Counted from the first letter of the stretch, positions 1 to 8,075 are shown. The stretch is DNA of 44,090 bases from Deltaproteobacteria bacterium (GCA_029262535.1 JAJCZF010000051.1:1-44090), one strand, 5' to 3'. Translations and numbers: made by a program. The notes: generated from the letters alone by a model not told the origin.

Positions 1-666
1 CCAGCTGTAGATGGTAATGGCATAGGGGGAGCCGTCTCTGGCCAGGTTTATGCCTATATCGAGGAAGGCCGAGTGAAGATTGCCGGTCATCTCGCTAAGG
101 AACATAAAGCCTATATGGCCGCGCGTATTATGAAAGTTACCATATGCGCTGGTGGCGCTTGTCAAGGCGACTGCCATCACGACATTGGGAATGATCGATA
201 TGGGGACCATTGAGTAGGGGGCGGTCGATGTCGGAACGTTGAAGCTCGTCGGCAGATTGGCGATAAAGCCGGAATAATAGGTAACATTTACAAAGTGGGA
301 ACCAGCGCCCGGATAAAATACTGCACCATAATCAAAGCCCTCGACAACGGGTCCGTTCATGATTATGAAGTCGATTGTGGATGCATTGGAGCCGGGGCCG
401 CCGCCGTAATCCAGGTCGAAGCCAAAGATTCCCGTGGAGGTAATCTGAAGCCCGCCGGGACCGAATGTCTTGGTAACGACCGCCGCCTCGGCGTCGGTTA
501 CGCCCCCTGCCGCGAGCACGAGTCCGGCCGCTCCTGCCGCAGTATAGGCCACGGCTTTCCTAGTAGTTGATTTCTCGTTTGTTAGTGAAAGCGATGTCGA
601 GGCGCACTCAGAGTAAGAACGGAGCCTTTTTGAAAACTTTCTAGGTATATGATTATGATTCTTCAT
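1..666 (-). CDS. Exported protein of unknown function, 3' end outside window
   Basis: This frame is open for 222 codons from an ATG at 666 to the window edge, so only the N-terminal part is visible. An AAGAGG ribosome-binding site lies about 10 nt upstream and a good sigma-70 promoter lies further up. Residues 1-35 form a long polar, basic leader (starts MKNHNHIPRKFSKRLRSY). It is followed by a hydrophobic stretch (AYTAAGAAGLVLAAGG) and a likely signal peptidase site after AEA near residue 63. The exported part is rich in Gly, Ser, Thr and aromatic residues (GFDLDYGGGPGSNAST), which suggests a beta-rich secreted or surface protein. The extended leader and composition resemble PEP-CTERM-type exported proteins, but the C-terminus that would show a sorting signal is missing. 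The family is not recognised. Confidence 0.75.
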   Translation of the reverse strand, partial: MKNHNHIPRKFSKRLRSYSECASTSLSLTNEKSTTRKAVAYTAAGAAGLVLAAGGVTDAEAAVVTKTFGPGGLQITSTGIFGFDLDYGGGPGSNASTIDFIIMNGPVVEGFDYGAVFYPGAGSHFVNVTYYSGFIANLPTSFNVPTSTAPYSMVPISIIPNVVMAVALTSATSAYGNFHNTRGHIGFMFLSEMTGNLHSAFLDIGINLARDGSPYAITIYSW

Positions 667-719
667 TATCGAAGGCCTCTTAGGATTCGAGTCAGGGGCT
701 GTACGCAAAGAGTCTTTAA

Positions 720-748
720 AGCATACTGGAAACCAAAATTTGTGTCAA
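720..748 (-). promoter_or_regulatory. Sigma-70 promoter for the exported protein at 1-666
   Basis: Read on the minus strand there is TTGACA (748-743), a 17-nt spacer and TATGCT (725-720). The start codon follows about 54 nt after the -10 box. Confidence 0.6.
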
Positions 749-837
749 TCATATAATATTTTCTGGAAAGAGGGGGGCAATAGGTGTCGTCTACCTATGA
801 TTATATGAATTATGACATGTAATCTGTAAAAACTGGC

Positions 838-976
838 ACTGCATTGCATAATATCCCACCCCAAGCGCCATAGACGAAAGAGAAAACTAGCAGGTTACAG
901 ATAACCCACCACGGCTTAGTCCGGCTTACACACAGTAAGGCCATATCGTATATAGCGGTGGGCAAAGCCCACCCTA
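838..976 (-). repeat. Third, partial copy (R1) of the long repeat that brackets the orphan gene at 29 kb
   Basis: Read on the minus strand this segment starts with GTAGGGTGGGCTTTGCCCACC split as an inverted repeat. It continues with AGCCGGACTAAGCCGTGGT, then a stretch containing GTTTTCTCTTTCG and GGCGCTTGGGG. The same order of blocks occurs at 28652-28790 (plus strand), where GTAGGGTGGGC, AGCCGGGCTACGCCGTGGTT, GATTTTCTCTTGCCG and GGCGCTTTGTG appear. It covers only the first third of that repeat. Together with 667-837 it fills the 356-base gap between the exported protein and the sdh unit. Apart from the promoter and this repeat I see nothing else in the gap. Confidence 0.6.
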
Positions 977-1022
977 CGTTATTGAAGAAGTTTTAAAAAG
1001 AAGTGCTTGTCAGGCCTCACGC

Positions 1023-1892
1023 CTAACGCAGTATCCGCTCCGGCGACACCAGATTTCTTGATAGGCCGAGGTCGGATTCTTTCAGGCCGAGGGCTATGCC
1101 TATTAGTTGGGATAGGTGAAGGACCGGCAGGTCGATATCTTTAGATAGCTCTTTTTCGGCTATCGACTGGTAGCTGTCCATGTTGATGTGGCATAGAGGG
1201 CAGGGTGTTACGATACAGTCGGCGCTTGCGCCTTTAGCGTCTAAGAGGCGCGTGCCGGTCATCTCTACGGCTACGTCATGGGCGACCAGGTCCACCTGGA
1301 AGCCGCAGCAGCGCGTCTTGCCGCTATATTCGACCGGTTCGGCCCCAAGGGCCTTTATTGCCGCTTCCAGCGAGTGTGGCTTATCCGGGTCGTCGTAACC
1401 GAGTACCTCCGAGGGGCGAAGCGAGTGGCAGCCGTAGAATGGCGCGACCTTGAGGCGCGTGAGCGGTTTTACGACGCGTTTTTTGAGTTCGTCCATGCCG
1501 TATTCGTCGATCAGCACCCACATGAGCTGCTTTATCTCGACCGTGCCTTTGTAGTGCAGGCCGGCCTTTTCAAGATAACCGTTTATCTGCTTTAACTTCT
1601 CAGGGTCGTTCTTTAGCTCCTGTTGAGCCGAACACATGACCATCAGGCAGGTGGAACATATCGTAAGAATATCCATGCCCATCTCTTCGGCCTGACAGAA
1701 TATGCGGGCATTCATGGAGAGCATCATGTCGTGGTCGTAGTCGGTGAGAAGGCCCGCGCCGCAACAGTTTGCGCCAGGCATTTCGTGTAGCTCTATGCCG
1801 AGGGCGGCGGCGACCTTACGCATGGAGCGGTCGGACTCTTTGGTTATCTCCTGTGATGCGCAACCGGGGTAGTATGCGTATTTGAGGGACAT
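1023..1892 (-). CDS. CCG-domain (HdrB-like) subunit of type-E succinate dehydrogenase/fumarate reductase
   Basis: This 289-aa protein contains two complete cysteine-rich CCG domains of the HdrB/SdhE type. The first has C11 (YYPGC), C43-C44 (NCCGAG) and C79xxC82 (CSTC). The second has FYGC near 154, RCCGF near 195 and CPLC near 230. In type-E complexes such a subunit replaces the usual haem-containing membrane anchor and carries a non-cubane [4Fe-4S] cluster at the quinone or thiol end of the electron path. Its start codon directly follows the stop of sdhB, so it is translated in the same unit (sdhA-sdhB-this gene). No transmembrane helix is visible and no SdhF-like partner is next to it. It could instead be the C-terminal half of a thiol:fumarate reductase TfrB, split into its own gene. 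Family assignment is firm; the electron donor/acceptor is inference. Confidence 0.88.
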   Translation of the reverse strand: MSLKYAYYPGCASQEITKESDRSMRKVAAALGIELHEMPGANCCGAGLLTDYDHDMMLSMNARIFCQAEEMGMDILTICSTCLMVMCSAQQELKNDPEKLKQINGYLEKAGLHYKGTVEIKQLMWVLIDEYGMDELKKRVVKPLTRLKVAPFYGCHSLRPSEVLGYDDPDKPHSLEAAIKALGAEPVEYSGKTRCCGFQVDLVAHDVAVEMTGTRLLDAKGASADCIVTPCPLCHINMDSYQSIAEKELSKDIDLPVLHLSQLIGIALGLKESDLGLSRNLVSPERILR

Positions 1893-2882
1893 CTACTCCT
1901 TCTCCTTCTTTTCACGCGCGAGACGCTCGCGGACCTTGTCCTCATTGCGGGCCTGGTAGATAGCCTTAACCTCGTCTATACCGTCGATGGTCGGGAAGAG
2001 CATGATGCCGGGCATCTTGCCGTGTAGCTGCATCTTTAAGCCTAGCGGTATCATGCCGAGCGAGCGAATGAAGCCGAGTGTCTTAAACATCATCGCGGCC
2101 TCGTCGAGCCTTCCTATCTTGCGAACGGAATCGACCATTGCGTTTACGTGGCGCGCGCCCATATTGTCGGTATGACCGCTATCTATGGCGCGGTCGCGGA
2201 GCCTCTCAATACAGGTCAGCGGTTTTACGTGCTTTGGGCAATATTCGGTACAGTGGCCGCACCTGACGCATGACCATACGCCGTGATCCTCCGACAGGCG
2301 CATGAGACGCTTGTTGCTCTCGCCTTCTCTTACGTCGCCTACAAAACGCCAGCTCTTGGCCAGGGCCGCCGGGGCTGTGTAATGTTTGTCTATCTCAAGG
2401 GCGTTGCAGGCGCCGTTGCAAGAGCCGCACATGATGCATTTTTGCGCGTCGTCTATGGCGTACGTGTCTTCCTTGGTTATCTGAACCCTCTCCGTGTCGA
2501 CATCTTCCGGTGGCGTGAGGTAGGGCGTAATCTTTTCAAGTTTGTGCCAAAAGTCGGTCATATCCACGAGCAGGTCTTTTAGGACCTTGTGGTTTTCGAG
2601 CGGTTCGATGACGACTTCGCCGTGCTTTTTTTGGAGCGGCAATATCTGCGTATTGCAGGCGAGTTTCGAGCGACCGTTTATAGTCATGGCGCACGAGCCG
2701 CATATGGCCGAGCGGCAGGACTTCCTGAAGACGAGTGTCGTGTCAAGCTGCTCGGAGATCTTCAAAAGACCTTCCAGCACGCTCATGCCCTCGACCGCTT
2801 CGATGTCGTAGGCCTGCATATAACTCTTTCGCCTGTCGGGAGAGTGCGGGTCGTAGCGTTTTATTTTAAATTTTATCTTCAT
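1893..2882 (-). CDS. sdhB: Succinate dehydrogenase/fumarate reductase iron-sulfur subunit
   Basis: This 329-aa protein has the standard SdhB/FrdB layout. An N-terminal plant-type [2Fe-2S] domain carries C56, C61, C64 and C76 (KSCRSAICGSCAM ... LAC). A C-terminal two-cluster ferredoxin domain carries CIMCGSCNGAC near residue 150 and CVRCGHCTEYCPKHVKP near residue 206. It relays electrons between the flavoprotein SdhA and the CCG subunit encoded just downstream. At 329 residues it is longer than most SdhB (about 240-260), with a basic C-terminal extension ending in REKKEKE. SdhA ends 8 nt upstream and the next gene starts at once, so the three subunits form one transcriptional unit. Confidence 0.92.
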   Translation of the reverse strand: MKIKFKIKRYDPHSPDRRKSYMQAYDIEAVEGMSVLEGLLKISEQLDTTLVFRKSCRSAICGSCAMTINGRSKLACNTQILPLQKKHGEVVIEPLENHKVLKDLLVDMTDFWHKLEKITPYLTPPEDVDTERVQITKEDTYAIDDAQKCIMCGSCNGACNALEIDKHYTAPAALAKSWRFVGDVREGESNKRLMRLSEDHGVWSCVRCGHCTEYCPKHVKPLTCIERLRDRAIDSGHTDNMGARHVNAMVDSVRKIGRLDEAAMMFKTLGFIRSLGMIPLGLKMQLHGKMPGIMLFPTIDGIDEVKAIYQARNEDKVRERLAREKKEKE

Positions 2883-2890
2883 CCGGTCGC

Positions 2891-4564
2891 TTAGTACTTT
2901 CGTTCGGTTGGTTCGTATTTTGTGAAGGAGACATCTCTATAAGAGATATTAAAGTCTTCTCCTGCCTTGTGGATCAGGGTGTGCTTCATCCACTTGTTGT
3001 CGTTCCTGGCAGGGAAGTCGAGGCGTGAGTGGGCCCCTCGGCTCTCTTCCCTGTTGAGAGCGCCCTTTACGGTGCACAGCGCAATGTCTAGCATATAACC
3101 GAGCTCAAGGCAGCTTACGAGTTCGGTATTATATGTATCCGAGCTATTGGCTAAAGAGACATTCTTATAACGCTCCCGAAGGTCGAGTATCGTATCAAGA
3201 CATTCGGTAAGGGTAGTTTCTTCTCTGTAGACGCTGCATTTTACCTGCATGACCTGCTGCATCTCTTCTTTTATCGTATTTGTCAGTTCGCCGTCATTCC
3301 GGTTAAGGATAGTAGCGATTTCGTTTGACGCGTCGGCAAGGGCCGGGTCGATATCGGCGGCCTCGTAGGTGGTATCGGCGGCATATTCGCTTGCGGCAAT
3401 GCCGGTACGGCGTCCGAAGACGATAGTATCGAGTAAGGAGTTGCCGCCGAGGCGGTTCGCGCCGTGTACGGATACACAGGCGCTCTCACCGGCGGAATAG
3501 AGCCCATTGATAGGTGTAGCGCCGTTTACGTCGGTCATGACGCCGCCCATTGAGTAATGCGCTCCGGGATGTATCGGTATCGGTTCGACGATAGGGTCCA
3601 CACCGGCGAAGTTCATGGAGAGTTCGCGTATCTGCGGCAACAGTTCATTGATCTTTTCCGCTCCGAGATGCCTTAAGTCGAGATGTACGCAGCCCTCTAT
3701 GCCGCGTCCTTCGTTTATCTCGGTCTGTTCGGCGCGGGCTACGACGTCGCGGCTTGCGAGTTCGAGCTTATTGGGGGCGTATTTTTCCATAAAACGCTCG
3801 CCCTTTGAGTTCAGTAGATACCCGCCCTCTCCGCGCGCGCCCTCGGTAATGAGTATGCCGGTGCGGTCGAGCACGGTCGGGTGGAACTGGACAAACTCCA
3901 TATCCATGAGCGGCGCTCCCGCGTCGAGCGCGAGGCCCATGCCGTCGCCGGTCGAGGTGAGGGCGTTTGTCGTTGTGCGAAATATGCGCCCGTAACCGCC
4001 GGTAGCGAGTATGACGCTCTTGGCGTTTAGGCGGTGGAGCTTGCCGGTCGCCAGTTCGTAGGCGATGATGCCCTTGACCGTGCCTTCTTCGGTAAAGAGC
4101 TTAACCACATGCCATTCTTCGTAGATGGGCACGCCGAACTTAAGGACCTGTTCGTAGATTACGTGTAACATGGAGTGGCCGGTACGGTCTGCGAGGTAAC
4201 ATGTGCGCGGGTAGCCGGCTCCGCCAAATGGGCGCTGGGCTATCTGTCCGGTCTCGTCACGGCTGAATATCGCGCCCATGCGTTCGAGTTCAAGGATATC
4301 CTCGGGCGCCTCGCGGCACATCGTTTCGATGGCCTCCTGATCGCCGATATAGTCTGCGCCCTTTACGGTGTCGAAGGCGTGGTCTTCCCAGTTGTCGGTG
4401 GATTTCATTGCGGCGTTGATGCCGCCCTGAGCCGCTACGGAATGGCTTCTAACGGGGTGGACCTTGCTGACGACGGCTACGTTGAGGCCTCGTTTTGCGG
4501 CCTCGACAGCTGCCCGCATCCCGGCAAGCCCGGCACCGATGATTATTACGTCGTGAAAGACCAT
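2891..4564 (-). CDS. sdhA: Succinate dehydrogenase/fumarate reductase flavoprotein
   Basis: This is a 557-aa flavoprotein. The frame is open upstream, but the start chosen at 4564 ([15 protein letters not shown]) is preceded by GAAAGG and puts the FAD-binding GAGLAG motif at the N-terminus, as in the family. [13 protein letters not shown] contains the histidine that binds FAD covalently. The catalytic residues are recognisable: [24 protein letters not shown] and [20 protein letters not shown]. It interconverts succinate and fumarate. With the Fe-S and CCG subunits it forms a type-E enzyme that is probably membrane-associated and quinone-linked. It begins its own transcription unit, since a terminator at 4657-4700 and a -10 box at 4613-4608 lie upstream. 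A second, non-covalent paralogue is encoded at 10571-12220. Confidence 0.93.
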   Translation of the reverse strand: MVFHDVIIIGAGLAGMRAAVEAAKRGLNVAVVSKVHPVRSHSVAAQGGINAAMKSTDNWEDHAFDTVKGADYIGDQEAIETMCREAPEDILELERMGAIFSRDETGQIAQRPFGGAGYPRTCYLADRTGHSMLHVIYEQVLKFGVPIYEEWHVVKLFTEEGTVKGIIAYELATGKLHRLNAKSVILATGGYGRIFRTTTNALTSTGDGMGLALDAGAPLMDMEFVQFHPTVLDRTGILITEGARGEGGYLLNSKGERFMEKYAPNKLELASRDVVARAEQTEINEGRGIEGCVHLDLRHLGAEKINELLPQIRELSMNFAGVDPIVEPIPIHPGAHYSMGGVMTDVNGATPINGLYSAGESACVSVHGANRLGGNSLLDTIVFGRRTGIAASEYAADTTYEAADIDPALADASNEIATILNRNDGELTNTIKEEMQQVMQVKCSVYREETTLTECLDTILDLRERYKNVSLANSSDTYNTELVSCLELGYMLDIALCTVKGALNREESRGAHSRLDFPARNDNKWMKHTLIHKAGEDFNISYRDVSFTKYEPTERKY

Positions 4565-4607
4565 GAAAAACCTTTCTTGAGTAGGATTATGGTTAGTGAA
4601 CACCTAC

Positions 4608-4613
4608 ATTATA
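4608..4613 (-). promoter_or_regulatory. Putative -10 box of the sdhA unit
   Basis: A perfect TATAAT is read on the minus strand, 44 nt upstream of the sdhA start and just after the kor terminator. No good -35 hexamer is visible at 17 nt, so an activator may be needed. Confidence 0.4.
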
Positions 4614-4656
4614 CAAGAAAGAGAGAAAAATTCATCATTTTTTTAGGGCTGGAGAT

Positions 4657-4700
4657 AAAAAAAAGGGCGCACCCTCGATAATAGCTGTCGCGGTGCGCCC
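4657..4700 (-). terminator. Rho-independent terminator of the suc-kor unit
   Basis: On the minus strand GGGCGCACC (4700-4692) pairs perfectly with GGTGCGCCC (4673-4665). Eight T follow (4664-4657). It lies 37 nt past the korC stop and separates this unit from sdhA. Confidence 0.88.
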
Positions 4701-4736
4701 CTCTTTAAAGTCCAGTAGCTATATTTTTGACCTTAG

Positions 4737-5288
4737 TTAGGCCTCTTTTAACCTTGCGCCCTCTTCAAAGCCTAGTTTTAAGGCCTCTTTGTTGAGGTCG
4801 AGAAAGGCGGGAGGGACCCTTGAAAGAACGGCCTTTTCTATCTCTTCGTGGCTGACGATGCCGGTAAGCTCCGTCATCATGCCGAGTGCGATGATATTGG
4901 CGACGATAACCTTGCCGAGCTTTTCGCGGGCGGTTACGATTATCGGGTAGCTGTAGATCTTGTAGTCACCGGTAGGTATGTCTTGTACCTCGTCAGAATC
5001 GATAAGCAGTATGCCGCTGTCCTTGATATCCTTGTGGTACTTTGAGCAGGCCTCCTGCGTCATGGCGAGCATGGCGTCTATGCTGGTGGCCTTTGGGTAG
5101 TCAACCGGCTCGTCCGAGATTATGACTTCGCTCTTGGATGCGCCGCCGCGTGATTCGGGGCCGTATGACTGGCTCTGCGCCGCCTCTTTACCGCCAAAAA
5201 TGCTGGCTGCCTCGGCCATGATGATGCCCGAGAGTATCATGCCCTGTCCGCCGGAGCCGCTGAAGCGGAGTTCATATCGTTCTGCCAT
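4737..5288 (-). CDS. korC: 2-oxoglutarate:ferredoxin oxidoreductase, gamma subunit
   Basis: This 183-aa protein belongs to the pyruvate/ketoisovalerate oxidoreductase gamma family. The N-terminal motif RFSGSGGQGMILSG and the following QSQSYGPESRGG and SEVIIS are typical. The subunit interacts with CoA and completes the KorABCD complex (2-oxoglutarate + CoA + oxidised ferredoxin <-> succinyl-CoA + CO2 + reduced ferredoxin). The start at 5288 is fixed by GGAGGAG six bases upstream, although the frame runs 11 codons further up. It is the last gene of the suc-kor unit. It is separated from korB by 330 bases holding two tandem copies of the F1 palindromic repeat, so its translation is independent of korB. 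Confidence 0.92.
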   Translation of the reverse strand: MAERYELRFSGSGGQGMILSGIIMAEAASIFGGKEAAQSQSYGPESRGGASKSEVIISDEPVDYPKATSIDAMLAMTQEACSKYHKDIKDSGILLIDSDEVQDIPTGDYKIYSYPIIVTAREKLGKVIVANIIALGMMTELTGIVSHEEIEKAVLSRVPPAFLDLNKEALKLGFEEGARLKEA

Positions 5289-5300
5289 TTTCTCCTCCGT

Positions 5301-5422
5301 AAAAATTGATCTTTTTCCCAATCTCTTCGTTGGAGCTAAAAATAGAAATACTCACGTGAAAAACCACGCTCCGTTTTCTATCTTCAGCCCCGCCTCGACC
5401 TTGGAAAAAATCTCTAATTTTT
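5301..5422 (+). repeat. F1 palindromic repeat, copy 1
   Basis: The left end is AAAAATTGATCTTTTTCCC and the right end is TTGGAAAAAATCTCTAATTTTT in two abutting blocks; the ends form an imperfect inverted repeat. The centre contains CTCACGTG and CCACGCTC flanked by short inverted arms (AAAATAGAAA and TTTCTATCTT). It lies in the korB-korC gap, ending 12 bases from the korC start, and so is transcribed as part of the mRNA. Copies 2-5 share the ends but differ in the arms. Confidence 0.85.
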
Positions 5423-5427
5423 CATTT

Positions 5428-5549
5428 AAAATTGATCTTTTTCCTTGACTCTGCGTTGTGTCGCAAAATATAAAAGCTCACGTGAAAGACCACGCTTCAC
5501 TTTTCTATTTCACGCCACGCCTTGATTCAAGAAAAAATCTCTAATTTTT
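5428..5549 (+). repeat. F1 palindromic repeat, copy 2 (tandem with copy 1)
   Basis: The element begins AAAATTGATCTTTTTCC and ends GAAAAAATCTCTAATTTTT. Its core carries CTCACGTG and CCACGCTTC, as in copy 1, but the arms differ. It is the most diverged copy and lies in the same orientation as copy 1, five bases away. The remainder of the korB-korC gap (5550-5618) shows nothing else. Confidence 0.8.
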
Positions 5550-5618
5550 AAAGTCTTATTCTATTAACATACAGCCGTTAAACGGTTATTATGCGCTCCG
5601 TACGGCTCCCTATAAAGC

Positions 5619-6482
5619 CTACTTGTTCTGTACTCTGTCTAAGAGGTTCTGATAACCGTCGCAGTACTCAAGCCTTTCGGCGCGGTGGAGAATGCCTCTG
5701 ACTATCTTGCCCTCGGTCTTTTCGGGCGGCAGCTTTGCGGCCTGCGCCACGCTGATCGTTCCGTCTTTTTCGATACTCTTCATCATTTCTGATACGTTCT
5801 TGTGCTTGTTGAAGCGACCGTAATAGGTCGGGCAGGAGTCGAGAATATCAACGACGGAGGTGCCCTTGTGCTTCAATGCCTCATAGAGGGTCTTTTCAAG
5901 CTCTTGAGCGTGAAAGGCCGTGCCGCGGGCGACAAATGTCGCGCCGGCTGTCTTTGCCAGCTCGCATGTGTCGAAGGGCGGTTCAATGGAGCCGAAACGC
6001 GATGTCGTTGAGACTGCGCCTTCGGGCATCGTTGGCGAACCCTGTCCGCTCGTCATGCCGTATATGTAATTGTTATAGACAAGTATCGTCATGTCCATAT
6101 TGCGACGCGCGGCATGAATGAAGTGGTTGCCGCCTATGGCAAGAGCGTCGCCGTCGCCGGTGGTCACTATTACGTTGAGTTTCGGATTGGCAAATTTTAC
6201 GCCTGTGGCGAATGCGAATGCGCGTCCGTGTAGCGTATGCATCGTATTAAAGTCCACGTAACCCGGTGTTCTGGATGAACAGCCGATGCCCGATACCATG
6301 GAGATATCGTCATTTTTCCAACCAAGGGCGTCGATGGCCCTTAAAAGGCTCTTTAGCACGATGCCGTGACCGCATCCGGCGCACCAGATGTGCGGCAGTT
6401 TGCCCTGTCTCAGATAGGGATCGTAATCAAAAGGCTTTTTTTCTTTATACGGCACAGTTCTGGCCGTTGCCTCTGTTGTCAT
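5619..6482 (-). CDS. korB: 2-oxoglutarate:ferredoxin oxidoreductase, beta subunit
   Basis: This 287-aa TPP-binding subunit has C34 and C37 in WCAGCGHG and a further Cys in GIGCSS, which are ligands of its [4Fe-4S] cluster. The thiamine diphosphate/Mg motif reads GDGDALAIGGNHFIHAARRN, followed by YNNYIYGMTSGQ. Length and motifs fit KorB/OorB rather than pyruvate enzymes, and the neighbouring succinyl-CoA synthetase supports 2-oxoglutarate as substrate. GGAGGA lies upstream of the ATG. It follows korA and the small membrane protein in the same unit. The complex is cytoplasmic and reversible, so it can act as 2-oxoglutarate synthase in a reductive TCA cycle. Confidence 0.94.
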   Translation of the reverse strand: MTTEATARTVPYKEKKPFDYDPYLRQGKLPHIWCAGCGHGIVLKSLLRAIDALGWKNDDISMVSGIGCSSRTPGYVDFNTMHTLHGRAFAFATGVKFANPKLNVIVTTGDGDALAIGGNHFIHAARRNMDMTILVYNNYIYGMTSGQGSPTMPEGAVSTTSRFGSIEPPFDTCELAKTAGATFVARGTAFHAQELEKTLYEALKHKGTSVVDILDSCPTYYGRFNKHKNVSEMMKSIEKDGTISVAQAAKLPPEKTEGKIVRGILHRAERLEYCDGYQNLLDRVQNK

Positions 6483-6517
6483 TGCGTCTTCCTCCTATAC
6501 TTGTATGCCGGCTCTCT

Positions 6518-6670
6518 CTATAGTTCGAGAAACCATTTACCTGCAAAATATATCACATAAAACCACGAACTAAGGCCATGCAGTATGGCGTAAATTATGT
6601 CGTGGTTTGCGCTCCATGAGAGCGCGATAGCCAGTATTCCACCAAGGCTGATACCGGTTAACTTAAACAC
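6518..6670 (-). CDS. Small membrane protein in the kor operon
   Basis: This 50-aa frame starts at a GTG eight bases past the korA stop and ends 35 bases before korB. The product has a Gly/Leu/Ile-rich first helix (TGISLGGILAIALSW), a short loop (SANHDI) and a second hydrophobic segment (AILHGLSSWFYVIYFA). Two short membrane helices are predicted by eye. The frame is open further upstream inside korA, but those residues are a charged out-of-frame translation of korA, so I start at GTG. The pattern ALSWS..(6)..AILHG...WFYVIY looks like a small uncharacterised bacterial membrane protein that I have the impression of having seen elsewhere, but I cannot name a family. A role in anchoring the Kor complex is speculation. 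Confidence 0.65.
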   Translation of the reverse strand: MFKLTGISLGGILAIALSWSANHDIIYAILHGLSSWFYVIYFAGKWFLEL

Positions 6671-6678
6671 CCTTGGTC

Positions 6679-7860
6679 TCAGCCGCGCGCGGTAAAGTCT
6701 ACCACATCCGGTATGACCGTCGGCTCGACCGGCACACCGAGCACGGCGTTCATGATCTGCTTCGGGTGGATCGGCTCGGTATCTACCCTGAAGATGCCCT
6801 GGACCTCGCACCTGCCGGCGGCGTAACGCTCGACTTCGCCATGAATCTGTCCAAGATTCATCTCCGGCACGATTATCTTCTTGGCGGTCTTTGAGATCTT
6901 CTCCACTGCGTCAGAGGGGAAAGGCCATATGGTCTTGGGCCTTAAGAGTCCGGCCTTTATGCCTGCGGCTCTTAGTTCCTTGACAGCGAACTTGGCGCTC
7001 TTGGCCGAGACGCCGTAGGCGAATACTACGGTCTCGGCGTCTTCGAGGAATAGCTCTTCGTTCTCGCAGATATCGGCCTTGTTATCTTCGATCTTATTAA
7101 CAAGCCTCATATTGGTATCGTGTATATACTGCTGGTCTGCGGTCGGGAAGCCGTCCTCGGCGTGATAGAGGCCGGTTATGTGATAACGGTATCCCGTGCC
7201 GAATGCCGCTAGCGGGGCGACCTTGCCGTCCTTAACCTCGTAGGGCTTGTAGTCTTCCGGCGCACAGTCGGGTTTCGCACGCTCTATTACCTCGACCTCG
7301 CCCGGCTCCGGTATTGTGATGGCCTCGCGCATGTGACCGATGACCTCGTCAAAGAGTATTACGACAGGCGTTCTGTACTTTTCGGCGAGGTTAAAGGCGC
7401 GTATTGTTTCGTAAAATAGCTCTTGTACCGAACTCGGCACGAGAACGACCGAAGGGCTGTCACCGTGAGAGCCCCACTTGGCCTGCATGACGTCGGCCTG
7501 GCTCGGACCTGTCGGATAACCGGTCGAAGGACCCGCGCGCATGACATTTACAACGACCATGGGAATCTCGGCCATCGCCGCATATCCCATGATCTCCTGC
7601 TTTAAAGAGAAGCCCGGACCGCTTGTGCCGGTCATGGCCTTTTCACCGGCTGCTACGGCGCCAACTATGGCTGCTATCGAGCCGATCTCGTCTTCCATCT
7701 GGATAAACTTGCCACCGACCTTCGGAAGATTAGCAGCCATCTGCTCCATTACTTCGGTAGATGGTGTTATAGGGTAACCCGCGTAAAAACGGCAACCGGC
7801 GTAGAGCGCGCCTTGTATGCAGGCCTCGTTACCCTGTACGAATATCTTCTTCTTAGACAT
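6679..7860 (-). CDS. korA: 2-oxoglutarate:ferredoxin oxidoreductase, alpha subunit
   Basis: This 393-aa subunit contains the pyrimidine-binding and transketolase C-terminal-like domains of the 2-oxoacid:ferredoxin oxidoreductase family. GNEACIQGALYAGCRFYAGYP, in its first 30 residues, is followed by ITPSTE. EDEIGSIAAIVGA and TGTSGPGFSLKQE are the conserved alpha-subunit motifs. The separate alpha, beta, gamma and delta genes mark a four-subunit KorABCD. It starts eight bases after korD and is translated with it. Together with sucCD it links succinate to 2-oxoglutarate. Confidence 0.95.
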   Translation of the reverse strand: MSKKKIFVQGNEACIQGALYAGCRFYAGYPITPSTEVMEQMAANLPKVGGKFIQMEDEIGSIAAIVGAVAAGEKAMTGTSGPGFSLKQEIMGYAAMAEIPMVVVNVMRAGPSTGYPTGPSQADVMQAKWGSHGDSPSVVLVPSSVQELFYETIRAFNLAEKYRTPVVILFDEVIGHMREAITIPEPGEVEVIERAKPDCAPEDYKPYEVKDGKVAPLAAFGTGYRYHITGLYHAEDGFPTADQQYIHDTNMRLVNKIEDNKADICENEELFLEDAETVVFAYGVSAKSAKFAVKELRAAGIKAGLLRPKTIWPFPSDAVEKISKTAKKIIVPEMNLGQIHGEVERYAAGRCEVQGIFRVDTEPIHPKQIMNAVLGVPVEPTVIPDVVDFTARG

Positions 7861-7868
7861 ATGTCCTC

Positions 7869-8075
7869 CTATAGCGGAAATACCTGTATTGCGAAGTCAG
7901 GACATCTGATATCGCATAACTGACAGCCGATGCAGCTGTCGATGTCCTTTACATCCATTGTTATACCCTTTAACTCAAGTGTATCTGTCGGGCAAAAAGA
8001 CGCGCATATGTTGCAACCCTTGCAACGACGAGCGTCTATCTCTATTCTCCACTGCTTTTTCGCTGCTTCTCCCAT
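7869..8075 (-). CDS. korD: 2-oxoglutarate:ferredoxin oxidoreductase, delta (ferredoxin) subunit
   Basis: This 68-aa ferredoxin-like subunit has two [4Fe-4S] motifs, CKGCNICASFCPTD near residue 18 and CIGCQLCDIRCPDFAI near residue 48. It passes electrons between the TPP/Fe-S core and free ferredoxin. The frame has an ATG four codons upstream, but GGAGGT lies within those codons, so the start at 8075 (MGEAAKKQ) is preferred. It sits between sucD and korA, with short gaps on both sides. Confidence 0.93.
   Translation of the reverse strand: MGEAAKKQWRIEIDARRCKGCNICASFCPTDTLELKGITMDVKDIDSCIGCQLCDIRCPDFAIQVFPL

Noticed and set aside
295..570. Plus-strand open frame of 91 codons near the window start
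   Set aside because: It lies opposite the exported protein frame, which has a signal peptide, ribosome-binding site and promoter. The plus-strand product has no domain-like character.
838..853. Sigma-54-like TGGCACT...TTGCA in the first intergenic region
   Set aside because: The spacing between the GG and GC elements is one base short, and no plus-strand gene lies downstream.
6670..6811. N-terminal extension of the small membrane protein into korA
   Set aside because: The extra 47 residues are an out-of-frame translation of korA, rich in Arg, Gly and Pro, without helix or signal character.
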